NCBI GenBank assembly: GCA_021202515.1
Contig: JAJQCW010000072.1
Span: 1 to 40,770, forward strand
From: Clostridiales bacterium
GTDB lineage: Bacteria; Bacillota; Clostridia; Oscillospirales; Oscillospiraceae
Reading direction: 5' to 3'
Length of the DNA stretch: 40,770 nucleotides
Made by a program: the position numbers and the translations under genes. Shown piece by piece: positions 6,018 through 14,735 of this stretch (the stretch's first letter is position 1; each line of letters begins with the position of its first letter). The notes under the pieces are model-generated. The model did not search any database. It was not told where the DNA came from and saw only the letters and a program-made list of their open reading frames with translations.

Positions 6018-9000
6018 TTACTTCGTGACCTTCACCTTCTTGACCTTGCTCCAGCCGGCGTAAGAGGTCACGCTGCCGGAGGTCTTGTAAGGCCGCATAC
6101 GGAGGTAGTAGGTCTTGCCCTTCTTCAGGTTCTTGATGGTGGTGGTGACCTTCTTGTTCCCCTTGATCTTGATGGTCGTGGAGTTGGAGAAGTCACTGCT
6201 GGTGGAGTACTCGATGATGTAGCCGGTGGCCTGGGTATTCCGGGTCCACTTGAGGCTGATCTTCTTGCTGCTGACGTTCTTGGCGCGGGTGAACTTCTTG
6301 GCGGTCAGGCGATAAATCGTCTTGGTGGCGGAAGCCTTGCTCTTACCGGCGGAGTTCACCGCATAGACCTTGTACTGATACTTGGTGCCGTTCTTCTTGG
6401 CGGAGGTATCGGTCCAGGAGGTGCTGCTGGTGGTCTTGACCTTCTTCCAGCTTCCGCTGCCCACCTTGCGGTAGACCTGGTAGCTGGTGGCGTTGGAAAC
6501 CTTGCTCCAGACGACCTTGACGCCCTTGGCCGTGTTGGTCAGGGAGGTGATCTTGGTGGCGTCGGGAACGGTGACCTTCTCTTCCAGCGCGTCAATGGCG
6601 GCGGTCAGGGCGGCAGTCGCGCTGTCCACCTCGTCCTGGGTGGCGGCGCTGTCAGCGAGAACAGCCTTGGCGTTCTCCAGCGCGGTCTCCAGGGCGATCC
6701 AGGTGCTGCTGGTGTAATCGCTTTCGGTCAGGCCCTCAGCCTGGGTGATGGCGGCGCTCAGAGTGGAGGTGTCAACGGTCTCCTCCTCGTTCTGGAAGAA
6801 GAAGTTCTCTGCAGCGTAAGCGTAGATGAGCTGCCAGGTCTCCCAGTCGTGGGCGCCAGGGACGGTCAGGGTATCATAGGTGAAGCCCAGGTCGCCCAGC
6901 GCATTGCCAAAGGTGGTGACAGAGCTGAGACCGAAGTCCCACTGACCGGCGGCCATCAGGAAGTTGAGACTGCCAGCCAGGCTGGTCAAAGTCGCCGCCT
7001 GCTCGTCAGAGATGGAGGTATTGGAGGCGCTCCAGATACCATAGTAGGCGTAATCCTCAGCGTGGTTCAGCAGCATATTGCTGGTGGTAATACCGCCCAT
7101 AGACAGGCCCGCATAGGCGCGGCCGGAGGCCTCGGTGCTGACGTTGTAGCTGGACTCGATGATGGGCATGATGTAGTTGTACTGCTCATACTCGATCTTG
7201 CTGTAATCCCAGCCCAGATCCTGGTTGTTCATGGTGACCACGATGAAGGGCTCGATCTTGCCCTCGGCAATCAGGTTGTCCATGATGTTGGCAACTGCGC
7301 CCTCGTTCATCCAGCGCAGTTCGTTGCCGACGGAGTCGCCGGACGCGCCGTGGCTCAGATAGAGGACATTGTAAGCCTCAGCCCGGTCTGCATCGTAGCC
7401 GTAGGGCAGGTAGACAGCCAGGCCGCGGTTGGAGCCGTTCTGGTCGCTGTCGTAGGAGATGAACTCCACAGTGCCGGTCTGCCCATCGGTGCGGGCGTTC
7501 TCAATGGTGCGGTCGGCATAGTCGCCGGTGCCCATGGTGTCGGCATTGTAGTCCACATAGACCATACTGGACAGGCTGGAGATACCGGTGGCGGTGTTGG
7601 TCATGGTGGGGTTGTTGGGGTCGTCCAGGCGGGACTTGGTGTTACCCTCGGAGTCGGTGACCTGGAAGTTGTAGACATATGCGCCGCTGGCCAGCGGGAT
7701 CTGGGTGCCCCACAGCCCGTCGGCGAACTCGACCATGGTCACATAGTAGGCAACACTGGTGCTGCCGCCTGCGGAGGCCAGGCCAGCGGTGTAGTTCCAG
7801 GGGTCAATGGCGTATTCTGCGCTGATGGAGCCGGAGACGCCGTCGTTGGTGTCGAACAACATCATGCAGTCGCTGTACAGCTCCACCTTGGTGATGTCGC
7901 CGGTGATGCCGGTGTAGGAGTCCTCTTCCTCGTAGACAAAGACGGCCAGATAACCGGTGGGGGACTCCGAACTCTCAATGACGGTGACGCCCTTGGCGTA
8001 CTGGGTGTAGTCGATGGCGGGCATTGCCTCCAGCGCGTCGATGGCGGCGGTCAGGGTGGCGGCAGCCGCGTCCACTTCCTCCTGGGTGGCGTCGGCGTCG
8101 GCCAGGACGGTCTCGGCGGCTTCCAGAGCGTCCTCAAGGACGGACCAGGTGGAGGTCTTGTAGTCGGTCTCAGTCAGGGCCTCAGCCGCTTCGATGGCGG
8201 CGGTCAGGTCAGCGGTGTCAACCTGCCAGAAGAAGTTCTGGACAGTGTAGGTGAGCATTGCGGCCCAAGTTCTCCAGTCGTGGGAGCCGGGGACGGTCAG
8301 CCACTGATACTCGATGCCCAGGTCATCCAACTGGCTGGCAAAGGTTTCGGTCACGGACAGGAGGTAATCCCAGTCGCCCGCGCCGATGGAGACCTTGCAG
8401 CCGGAGGCGACCAGCGCGGCCTTCTCGTCGTCGGTCAGGCTGGCGAGGACGGTAGCGTCTGCGTAGCTCCAGATGCCGACATAGGCGAACTGATCCGCAT
8501 GGTAGGCATAGATGCGGCTGGCGGTGTAACCACCCATAGACAGGCCGGCGAAGGCGCGGCTGGCGGAGGTAGTGCCAACGTTGTAGTTCTCCTCCATGTA
8601 TGCCATGATCAGCTCCTGCTCAGCCCAGATCTTGTCGGTATCCCAGCTCAGGTCGGTGTTGTTCATGGTGACGATGATGAAGTTGCCTTCCAGGTTGTCC
8701 ATGATGTTGACGGCGGCGCACTCGTTCAGCCAGCGCAGCTCGCAGCCGCTCTGCTCACTCTGGGCGCCGTGGCTCAGGTACAGGACGTTGTAGGTCTCGG
8801 CGGAGTCCGCGTCATAACCGTAGGGCAGGTAGATGCCCAAGTAACGGTCCGTGCCGTCCGCGCCGGTGTAAGTGGCGTACTCGACAGTGCCGGTCTGGCC
8901 GTCGGTCCGGGGATTCTCCACGGTGCGGTCAGCCCACTCGCCGGTGCCCATCTTCTCGGCGTTGTAGCCCACATAGACCATGCTGGAACGGCTGCTGGAG

Positions 9001-11528
9001 CCGGATTCGGTGTTGGTCATGGTGGGGTTGGCGGGGTCGTCGATGTAACTGCTGTCAGAAGTGCCGGTGCTGTCGGTCAGGCGGTAGTTGTAATAGGTGG
9101 CGCCGCTGGTCAGCGGGATCGCCGCACCCCACATACCGTCGGCAAACTCGGTCATGTCAGCGTAGTAGGCGATCTTCTTGCCGCCGTACAGGTCGCTGCT
9201 GGTGTCGCCGCCAGCGGGATACATGCCGATCTCGTACTCATCGGGGGTATGGGCGTTGCTGATGGGGTCAAGGGCGGTGCCGGTCTCCTGCTCATCGTAG
9301 GAGAACAGATACATACCGTCGCTGTAGACCTTGACCAGGGAGATGTCGTTGGTCAGGCCGTACTCGGTGGCGTCCACGGAGGTCTCGTCAAAGACGAACA
9401 CGGCGTAGAAGCCGGTGGGGGAATCTTCACTCTCGATGACGGTGACGCCCGCCTCGTACTGGGTGAAGTCGATGGTGGCATTGGCGGTGGAGAACACCAG
9501 GCCGTCAATGGCCTCGTTCAGAGCGGCCAACTGTGCGTCAACCTGGGCCTGGGTGATGCCCTCGGTGGCGATCAGCGTCTCGCTCTCGGTGATGGCGGTT
9601 TGCAGGGCCGCCCAGCTATCCTCGGTGTAGCTGGTCTCGGTCATGGCGTTGGCCACGGCGATGCGGTTTTCCAAATCAGTGGTATCCACAGTCTCTTCCT
9701 CGTTCTGGAAGAAGAAGTTCTCAGCGGCATAGGCGAACATGAGCTGCCAGCCTTCCCAGTCGTGGGCGGTGGGAACTTCCAGATAGTCATAGTCGAAGCC
9801 CAGCTCGGTCAGGGTGCTGCCGAAGTCGTTGACCACGGAATTGCCGAAGTCCCACTTGCCGGCGGCCAGCATGAGGTTGACGGAACCGACGTAGTCAGAC
9901 AGATAAGCCTGAATCTCTTCGCTGTCGATGCCGTCCACGCCGCCATAGGAGCCGTCGGTGTTGGCGTAGCTCCAGATGCCATAGTAGCTGAACCAGTCGG
10001 CGTGATACATCAGCATGTTGCTGGTAGTAGAGCCGCCCATGGACAGACCGGCGTAAGCGCGGCCAGAGGCTTCGGTGCTGACGTTGTAGTTGGCTTCCAC
10101 GAACTCCATGATGAGCTGCTGGTCTTCTTCGATGTCAGAGTACTTCCAGTTTGCGCCGGAGTGTCCGTCGCCCTGGCCGTACTGCTGGTTGTTCATGGTG
10201 ACGACCACGAAGGGTTCAATGGTGCCCTCAGCGATCAGGTTGTCCATGATGTTGGCAACTGCGCCCTCGTTCATCCAGCGCAGCTCGTCGCCGTAGATGT
10301 CGCCGGAGGTGCCGTGGGACAGGTACAGGACATTATAAACCGTGTCGGTGTCGCTGGCGGTGTAGCCATAAGGCAGATAAATCGCCAGGCCGTGCTCGGT
10401 GCCGTCCGCGCCGGTGTAGGAGGTGGTCACCACCGTACCGGTCTGCCCATCGGTGCAGGGGTTCTCAATGGTGCGGTCAGCGTATTCGCCGGTGCCCATG
10501 GTTTCCTCGTTGTAGTCCACATAGACCATGCTGGACAGGCTGGAGATGCCGGTGGCGGTGTTGGTCATGGTGGGGTTGTTGGGGTCGTCCAGACGGGACT
10601 TGGAGTTGCCGTCCGCGTCATAAACGGTGAAGTTGTAGACATATGCGCCGCTGGACAGCGGGATCTGAGTGCCCCACAGACCGTCGGCAAACTCTACCAT
10701 GGTCACATAGTAGGCCACACTGCTGTCGCCGCCTGCATTGGCCAGGCCAGCGGTGTAGTTCCAGGGGTCGATGGCATACTGGGCGCTGATGGAGCCGACT
10801 TCCCCGTCATCGGGGTCGAACAGCATCATGCAGTCGCTGTACAGCACGACCTTGTTGATGTCGCCAGTGATGCTGTCGTAGGAATCCTCTTCCTCATAGA
10901 CAAAGACGGCCAGATAGCCGGTGGGAGACTCCGCGCTTTCAATGACGGTCACGCCCTTGTCGTACTGGGAGTAGTCGATTTCAGGCATTTTCTCCAGCGC
11001 GTCGATGGCGGCGGTCAGAGCAGCGGCGGCCTCATCCACCTCAGTCTGGGTGGTGTCTTCGTCAGCCGCGACGGTTTGAGCGGACTCCAAAGCGTCCTCA
11101 AAAGCGGACCAGGTGGAGGTCTTGTAGTCGGTCTCGACCAGGGCCTCGGCCTGCTCGATGGCGGCAGCCAGGTCAGTCGTTTCTTCCTCCGTCTCAAGGG
11201 CCTCTGCGACCACTTCCTCTTCGGCCTCGGTTTCCTCCGCTTCCTCAGCAGATTCTTCTGCGGCTTCCTCAGCGGCCTCGGCGTCAGATGCTCCCTCTTC
11301 CGGCTCTGCTTCCTCAGAAGTCGAACCGTTTGAATCATCTTCCGCTGCTTCCTCAGACGATTCCTCGTCCTCGGCAACTGCCTCCAAGAGTTCCGCAATG
11401 CTTTCGGTCAGGGAATCTGAGCTGTCAGCGCCCTCTTCCACCGCGTAAGCGATGCCGGTGCTGCTGATGCTCAGAACCATGGCCAGGGCCAGTGTTGCGC
11501 TGGTAAGGCGCAGCAATTTTTTCTTCAT
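6018..11528 (-). CDS. Secreted protein with three tandem CE1-like esterase modules, FIVAR and fibronectin III domains
   Basis: 1836 residues. A signal peptide (about 1-30, LLRLTSATLALAMVLS) is followed by an acidic Glu/Ser/Ala linker (35-115). A unit of FIVAR domain, E-set/CBM48-like beta domain and alpha/beta-hydrolase esterase then occurs three times (esterase units about 184-606, 683-1099 and 1171-1579), followed by a fourth FIVAR (1586-1652) and two Lys-rich fibronectin III domains (1655-1836). Each esterase keeps the nucleophile elbow GLSMGG (Ser496, Ser997, Ser1476) and a C-terminal His in HDW (His589, His1083, His1560). Units 1 and 3 are nearly identical and unit 2 is divergent. The beta domain plus esterase resembles feruloyl/acetyl-xylan esterases of family CE1, so plant-fibre or mucin de-esterification is likely but unproven. 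There is no sorting signal; the basic C-terminus could hold it on the wall. ATG has AAAGGAG 7 bases upstream. Confidence 0.85.
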   Translation of the reverse strand: MKKKLLRLTSATLALAMVLSISSTGIAYAVEEGADSSDSLTESIAELLEAVAEDEESSEEAAEDDSNGSTSEEAEPEEGASDAEAAEEAAEESAEEAEETEAEEEVVAEALETEEETTDLAAAIEQAEALVETDYKTSTWSAFEDALESAQTVAADEDTTQTEVDEAAAALTAAIDALEKMPEIDYSQYDKGVTVIESAESPTGYLAVFVYEEEDSYDSITGDINKVVLYSDCMMLFDPDDGEVGSISAQYAIDPWNYTAGLANAGGDSSVAYYVTMVEFADGLWGTQIPLSSGAYVYNFTVYDADGNSKSRLDDPNNPTMTNTATGISSLSSMVYVDYNEETMGTGEYADRTIENPCTDGQTGTVVTTSYTGADGTEHGLAIYLPYGYTASDTDTVYNVLYLSHGTSGDIYGDELRWMNEGAVANIMDNLIAEGTIEPFVVVTMNNQQYGQGDGHSGANWKYSDIEEDQQLIMEFVEANYNVSTEASGRAYAGLSMGGSTTSNMLMYHADWFSYYGIWSYANTDGSYGGVDGIDSEEIQAYLSDYVGSVNLMLAAGKWDFGNSVVNDFGSTLTELGFDYDYLEVPTAHDWEGWQLMFAYAAENFFFQNEEETVDTTDLENRIAVANAMTETSYTEDSWAALQTAITESETLIATEGITQAQVDAQLAALNEAIDGLVFSTANATIDFTQYEAGVTVIESEDSPTGFYAVFVFDETSVDATEYGLTNDISLVKVYSDGMYLFSYDEQETGTALDPISNAHTPDEYEIGMYPAGGDTSSDLYGGKKIAYYADMTEFADGMWGAAIPLTSGATYYNYRLTDSTGTSDSSYIDDPANPTMTNTESGSSSRSSMVYVGYNAEKMGTGEWADRTVENPRTDGQTGTVEYATYTGADGTDRYLGIYLPYGYDADSAETYNVLYLSHGAQSEQSGCELRWLNECAAVNIMDNLEGNFIIVTMNNTDLSWDTDKIWAEQELIMAYMEENYNVGTTSASRAFAGLSMGGYTASRIYAYHADQFAYVGIWSYADATVLASLTDDEKAALVASGCKVSIGAGDWDYLLSVTETFASQLDDLGIEYQWLTVPGSHDWRTWAAMLTYTVQNFFWQVDTADLTAAIEAAEALTETDYKTSTWSVLEDALEAAETVLADADATQEEVDAAAATLTAAIDALEAMPAIDYTQYAKGVTVIESSESPTGYLAVFVYEEEDSYTGITGDITKVELYSDCMMLFDTNDGVSGSISAEYAIDPWNYTAGLASAGGSTSVAYYVTMVEFADGLWGTQIPLASGAYVYNFQVTDSEGNTKSRLDDPNNPTMTNTATGISSLSSMVYVDYNADTMGTGDYADRTIENARTDGQTGTVEFISYDSDQNGSNRGLAVYLPYGYDADRAEAYNVLYLSHGASGDSVGNELRWMNEGAVANIMDNLIAEGKIEPFIVVTMNNQDLGWDYSKIEYEQYNYIMPIIESSYNVSTEASGRAYAGLSMGGITTSNMLLNHAEDYAYYGIWSASNTSISDEQAATLTSLAGSLNFLMAAGQWDFGLSSVTTFGNALGDLGFTYDTLTVPGAHDWETWQLIYAYAAENFFFQNEEETVDTSTLSAAITQAEGLTESDYTSSTWIALETALENAKAVLADSAATQDEVDSATAALTAAIDALEEKVTVPDATKITSLTNTAKGVKVVWSKVSNATSYQVYRKVGSGSWKKVKTTSSTSWTDTSAKKNGTKYQYKVYAVNSAGKSKASATKTIYRLTAKKFTRAKNVSSKKISLKWTRNTQATGYIIEYSTSSDFSNSTTIKIKGNKKVTTTIKNLKKGKTYYLRMRPYKTSGSVTSYAGWSKVKKVKVTK

Positions 11529-11565
11529 TGCTATACTCCTTTCAAAAAGATGTTACTGCCTGTGT

Positions 11566-11704
11566 GACGGCATTTGTCCGAATGACCTCACCTCCTCCGG
11601 TTTTGAATGGCCCACGCAGCCCTGTCATCCGTCTACAGGTGTGGGCAGACACCTGTGGGAGCGAATGGCTCCGCCGCTGTCCTGTGGGAACCCCATAGAG
11701 CGGC
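11566..11704 (-). promoter_or_regulatory. Highly structured 5' leader of the esterase gene
   Basis: The leader RNA holds at least four helices: GCCGCT/AGCGGC (11673-11704, with an inner TGGG/CCCA), GGAGC/GCTCC (11658-11672), ACAGGTGT/ACACCTGT (11635-11656), and a long-range helix in which GACGGATGAC (11624-11633, minus strand) pairs with GTCAT (11582-11586) and CCGTC (11566-11570). The array ends 38 bases before the ATG. It matches no riboswitch I know by sequence. Confidence 0.45.
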
Positions 11705-11734
11705 AAAGCTGGGCGCACGGGCAAATTGGGCGGA

Positions 11735-11792
11735 TATACCAGCCCTCCGTCTGGTATACTAGTATTCTAACGCAAAGTCCTTTTCAAATCTA
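11735..11792 (-). promoter_or_regulatory. Putative esterase promoter with two palindromic operator candidates
   Basis: TATACCAG (11735-11742) is the perfect inverse of CTGGTATA (11751-11758), and a perfect 10-bp palindrome ATACTAGTAT (11756-11765) overlaps it. A minus-strand TAGAAT (11764-11769) with a weak TAGATT 17 bases upstream would start transcription inside the palindromes. The promoter call is weak; the palindromes are seen directly. Confidence 0.4.
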
Positions 11793-11999
11793 TTCGCAAA
11801 ACTGCCAGAAACATCCGTTCATTTTTGGTTATTTTGCCAACATTCTCCCATGCTACGTTGTCTGCTTTTTACGCTTTGTGGCAAATAACCTGGGAAATTG
11901 ACGGGCCGTTGCGGATATGCCTGTTGCTAGCGAAGGGCCTTCCAAAATCATGTTTCTGTTCTCCTCACCTGAAAAAATTCAGCTTACTGGTTATCCCTT

Positions 12000-12190
12000 T
12001 TACTCAGCCACTGTCGACACGAGCATGGCGGCGGCCAGGTGGTCATAGAGGTCGGTCATAAAGTTCCGCCTATTGAAACGATAACAAAACTCATTCAGGT
12101 AATCTGAAAGGTTATGCTTCGGCAATCCATGGTAAGTACCGAAGATGAACGCCTTTGCATTACCGATAATGGTGTGCAACCACATTAACT
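12000..12190 (-). pseudogene. Remnant of an IS1595-family (ISXO2-like) transposase, C-terminus only
   Basis: The frame ends with LHTIIGNAKAFIFGTYHG, then LPKHNLSDYLNEFCYRFNRR, the conserved C-terminal block of ISXO2-like DDE transposases. Only about 62 residues are left. Upstream, near 12190, the homology stops and the frame runs into GC-rich palindromic DNA, so the N-terminus and two catalytic acids are missing. The DNA is clearly more AT-rich than its neighbours. No terminal inverted repeats or target duplications were found. Confidence 0.75.
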
Positions 12191-12248
12191 CTAGGACGGC
12201 TAAAGGCAGAACACACCGCAACAGAACGTGAACGCTCCGCAGGACAAG

Positions 12249-12338
12249 CGGGAGGGCCGGGGACGAGCGCCCCGAAAGGGCGGCGGGGACCGAGGCCCCG
12301 ACGCCCCCGCCGGGGACCTTGGCCCCGGCGGACCCCCT
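12249..12338. repeat. GC-rich palindromic element next to the transposase remnant
   Basis: Nested hairpins: CGCCC-C-GAAA-GGGCG (12268-12282) and CGCCGGGG (12308-12315) with CCCCGGCG (12323-12330). The surrounding text repeats GGGGACC and GGCCCC blocks. It looks like a REP-type palindrome cluster that marks the breakpoint of the transposase gene. Confidence 0.5.
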
Positions 12339-12455
12339 CAAATTTCAAAACTCCTATTGTAAATCCCGGCGAGGACTGGTAAAATAACATACAACAGAAA
12401 CCAGAACGACCAGGACCTCTTTCCCTGCACCCGTGACAACGAAAGGAGTTTTCCC

Positions 12456-14474
12456 ATGTACCGTATTCTCGAACTGAACCCGCAGCTACAGCCCTTTGAG
12501 GGGGACATTCAACTGCGGATGGACAACTACGCCCGCAAGAAGGCCCAGCTTGTGGGCGACGGCCGCACCCTGAACGAGTTCGCCAACGCCTACCTGTACT
12601 TCGGCTTCCACCACGTGGAGGACGGCTGGGTCTACCGGGAGTGGGCGCCCGGAGCGGATCAGCTCTATCTGGAGGGCGAGTTCAACGACTGGAACAAGAC
12701 CAGCCACCCCCTGGAGAAGATCGACCCCTACTTTGGCACCTGGGAGGTCAAGCTTCCGGAGGAAACCCTCCACAACGGCAGCAAGGTGAAAACCGTGGTG
12801 AAAAACGGCGACGCCCTGACCGAACACATCCCCCTGTACGCCCGGCGGGTGGTGCAGGACGAAACCACCCTGCAATGGTGCTGCGAGGTCTGGGACGACC
12901 GGAATCAATTCCCCTGGACGGACTACGGGTTCCACCTGGACGCCCCTCTCTATATCTACGAGGCCCATGTGGGCATGGCCCAGGAGGAAGAACGGGTCGG
13001 CACCTACCGGGAGTTCGCGGACATCACCCTGCCCCGCATCAAAAAGGCGGGATACAACACCATCCAACTGATGGCCATTATGGAGCACCCCTATTACGGC
13101 TCCTTCGGCTATCAGGTGTCCAGCTTTTACGCCGCCTCCAGTTGGTTCGGTCTGCCGGAGGACTTGAAATATCTGGTCAACAAGGCCCATTCCATGGGCC
13201 TGCGGGTGTTGCTGGACGTGGTCCACTCCCACGCCGTCAAGAACACCGCCGAGGGCATCAACCTCTTCGACGGCACCACCGAGCAGTTCTTCCACCCCGG
13301 CGAGCGGGGGGAGCACCCCGCCTGGGGAACCAAGTGCTTCAACTATGACCGGAACGAGGTGCTGCACTTCCTGCTGTCCAACCTGAAATTCTGGATGACA
13401 GAGTACCACTTCGACGGCTTCCGGTTCGACGGCGTCACCTCCATGCTTTACCTGGACCACGGCCTGGGCACCGACTTCAACACCAACGACAAGTATTTCT
13501 CCTTGAACACCGACACCCAGTCCATCACCTACCTCCAGTTGGCCAATGAGCTGATCCGGCAGGTGAACCCCTATGCCGTCACCATCGCGGAGGATATGTC
13601 CGGTATGCCGGGGATGTGCCTGCCCATCCAAGACGGCGGCATCGGCTTCGACTACCGGCTGGGCATGGGTCTGCCGGATATGTGGATCAAGCTGGTGAAG
13701 GAGCAGTCGGACGACGCTTGGGACCTCCAGCAGATCTGGGGCTCCATGTGCCTGCGCCGCCCCGGCGAAAAGACCATCGCCTATGTGGAGAGCCACGACC
13801 AGGCTCTGGTGGGCGACAAGACCATGATCTTCCGGCTGGCGGACGCCGCCATGTACACCGACATGGACAAAGCCTGCCATACGCTGGTCATCGACCGGGC
13901 CATCGCCCTGCACAAGATGATTCGCCTGCTGACCATCGGCGGCGGCGGCGAGGGCTACCTGAACTTCATGGGCAACGAGTTCGGCCACCCTGAGTGGATC
14001 GACTTCCCCCGGGAGGGCAACGGATGGAGCTTCCAGTATTGCCGCCGCCAGTGGAGCCTACTGGACAACGGCTTTTTGAAGTACCAGTGGCTGGGAGACT
14101 TCGACCGGGACATGATCGCCGTCACCAAGCGCTACCGCATCTTCGACCAGCGGATGGCCGACCTGAAATGGGTCAACGTGGGCGACCACGTGCTGGCCTT
14201 TGAGCGCAACAGCCTGCTGTTTGTGTTCAACTTCCACCCCACCAAGTCTTTCAGCGACTATCTGATCCCCGTGTCCCAGCCTCACGATTATGAGGTCGCT
14301 CTCTCCAGCGACGATGAGAAGTTCGGCGGCCAGGACCGCATCGGCCACGTCCGCTATTCCTCCTTCGTCCCCGGCGTGGAGGGCAGCCATTTGAAGCTGT
14401 ACCTGCCCAGCCGTACCGCCGTGGTGCTGCGGCCCGTGCCCCAGCAGGAGCCGACAGGCGAACAGAAACAGTAA
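12456..14474 (+). CDS. glgB: 1,4-alpha-glucan branching enzyme, GH13_8 type
   Basis: 672 residues. An N-terminal CBM48 (about 50-150, YREWAPGADQLYLEGEFNDWN) is followed by a GH13 barrel and a C-terminal all-beta domain. Catalytic residues are visible: nucleophile Asp325 in DGFRFDGVTSM, acid Glu379 in TIAEDMSGMPG, and the transition-state stabiliser Asp448 in YVESHDQAL. The text LYLDHGLG and the missing N1 domain place it with the eukaryote-like GH13_8 branch rather than the usual bacterial GH13_9. It makes alpha-1,6 branches in glycogen. ATG has AAAGGAG 7 bases upstream. No other glycogen gene is adjacent, which is unusual, since glgCDAP often cluster with it. Confidence 0.95.
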   Translation: MYRILELNPQLQPFEGDIQLRMDNYARKKAQLVGDGRTLNEFANAYLYFGFHHVEDGWVYREWAPGADQLYLEGEFNDWNKTSHPLEKIDPYFGTWEVKLPEETLHNGSKVKTVVKNGDALTEHIPLYARRVVQDETTLQWCCEVWDDRNQFPWTDYGFHLDAPLYIYEAHVGMAQEEERVGTYREFADITLPRIKKAGYNTIQLMAIMEHPYYGSFGYQVSSFYAASSWFGLPEDLKYLVNKAHSMGLRVLLDVVHSHAVKNTAEGINLFDGTTEQFFHPGERGEHPAWGTKCFNYDRNEVLHFLLSNLKFWMTEYHFDGFRFDGVTSMLYLDHGLGTDFNTNDKYFSLNTDTQSITYLQLANELIRQVNPYAVTIAEDMSGMPGMCLPIQDGGIGFDYRLGMGLPDMWIKLVKEQSDDAWDLQQIWGSMCLRRPGEKTIAYVESHDQALVGDKTMIFRLADAAMYTDMDKACHTLVIDRAIALHKMIRLLTIGGGGEGYLNFMGNEFGHPEWIDFPREGNGWSFQYCRRQWSLLDNGFLKYQWLGDFDRDMIAVTKRYRIFDQRMADLKWVNVGDHVLAFERNSLLFVFNFHPTKSFSDYLIPVSQPHDYEVALSSDDEKFGGQDRIGHVRYSSFVPGVEGSHLKLYLPSRTAVVLRPVPQQEPTGEQKQ

Positions 14475-14483
14475 CCTGACACA

Positions 14484-14558
14484 GCGCCGGAGGGACCCTC
14501 CGGCGCTTGAGCCTGTCAGAGACAGGCGTTCGACCAAAATCCGTGATTTTGGTCGAAC
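14484..14558 (+). terminator. Three consecutive perfect hairpins after glgB
   Basis: GCGCCGGAGG/CCTCCGGCGC (14484-14506), GCCTGTC/GACAGGC (14511-14527) and GTTCGACCAAAATC/GATTTTGGTCGAAC (14528-14558, 14 bp). The first probably ends the glgB transcript despite a poor T tract. The third is a perfect stem and, with the second, looks more like a repeat than a plain terminator. Confidence 0.6.
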
Positions 14559-14611
14559 ATGCGGCCCCGGCAGCGCACTTCGTCGCCGCAAGCTCCGTAT
14601 CGTTCCCTTTA

Positions 14612-14628
14612 CCGTCAAGGGGTACTTC
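14612..14628 (+). repeat. Dispersed repeat, copy B
   Basis: CCGTCAAGGGGTACTTC, two mismatches from copies A and D. The text after it (TGCGGCACTCCGTGCCT near 14648-14664) is shared with copy C near 19492-19508, showing that the repeat unit is longer than 17 bases. It lies just upstream of the HTH-like gene. Confidence 0.65.
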
Positions 14629-14735
14629 CGAAGCTGCGCTTCTCCTTGCGGCACTCCGTGCCTCCCTGCCTACAAAAGACGATTTCCCCTGTTGCTCCGG
14701 CTGGGCGACAGGACTGCCTGGAAGTGATCCGACCC

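Noticed and set aside
6015-11333. Very long open frame on the plus strand opposite the esterase gene (1772 codons), and similar long antisense frames at 17080-20130, 23789-28483 and 35099-38152
   Set aside because: They mirror the codon periodicity of GC-rich genes with few stop-forming codons on the other strand. Their translations are repetitive Gly/Val/Asp text without domains, signal peptides or ribosome binding sites.
11566-11704. Known riboswitch (cobalamin, cyclic-di-GMP, THF, SAM)
   Set aside because: None of the conserved core sequences I can recall is present.
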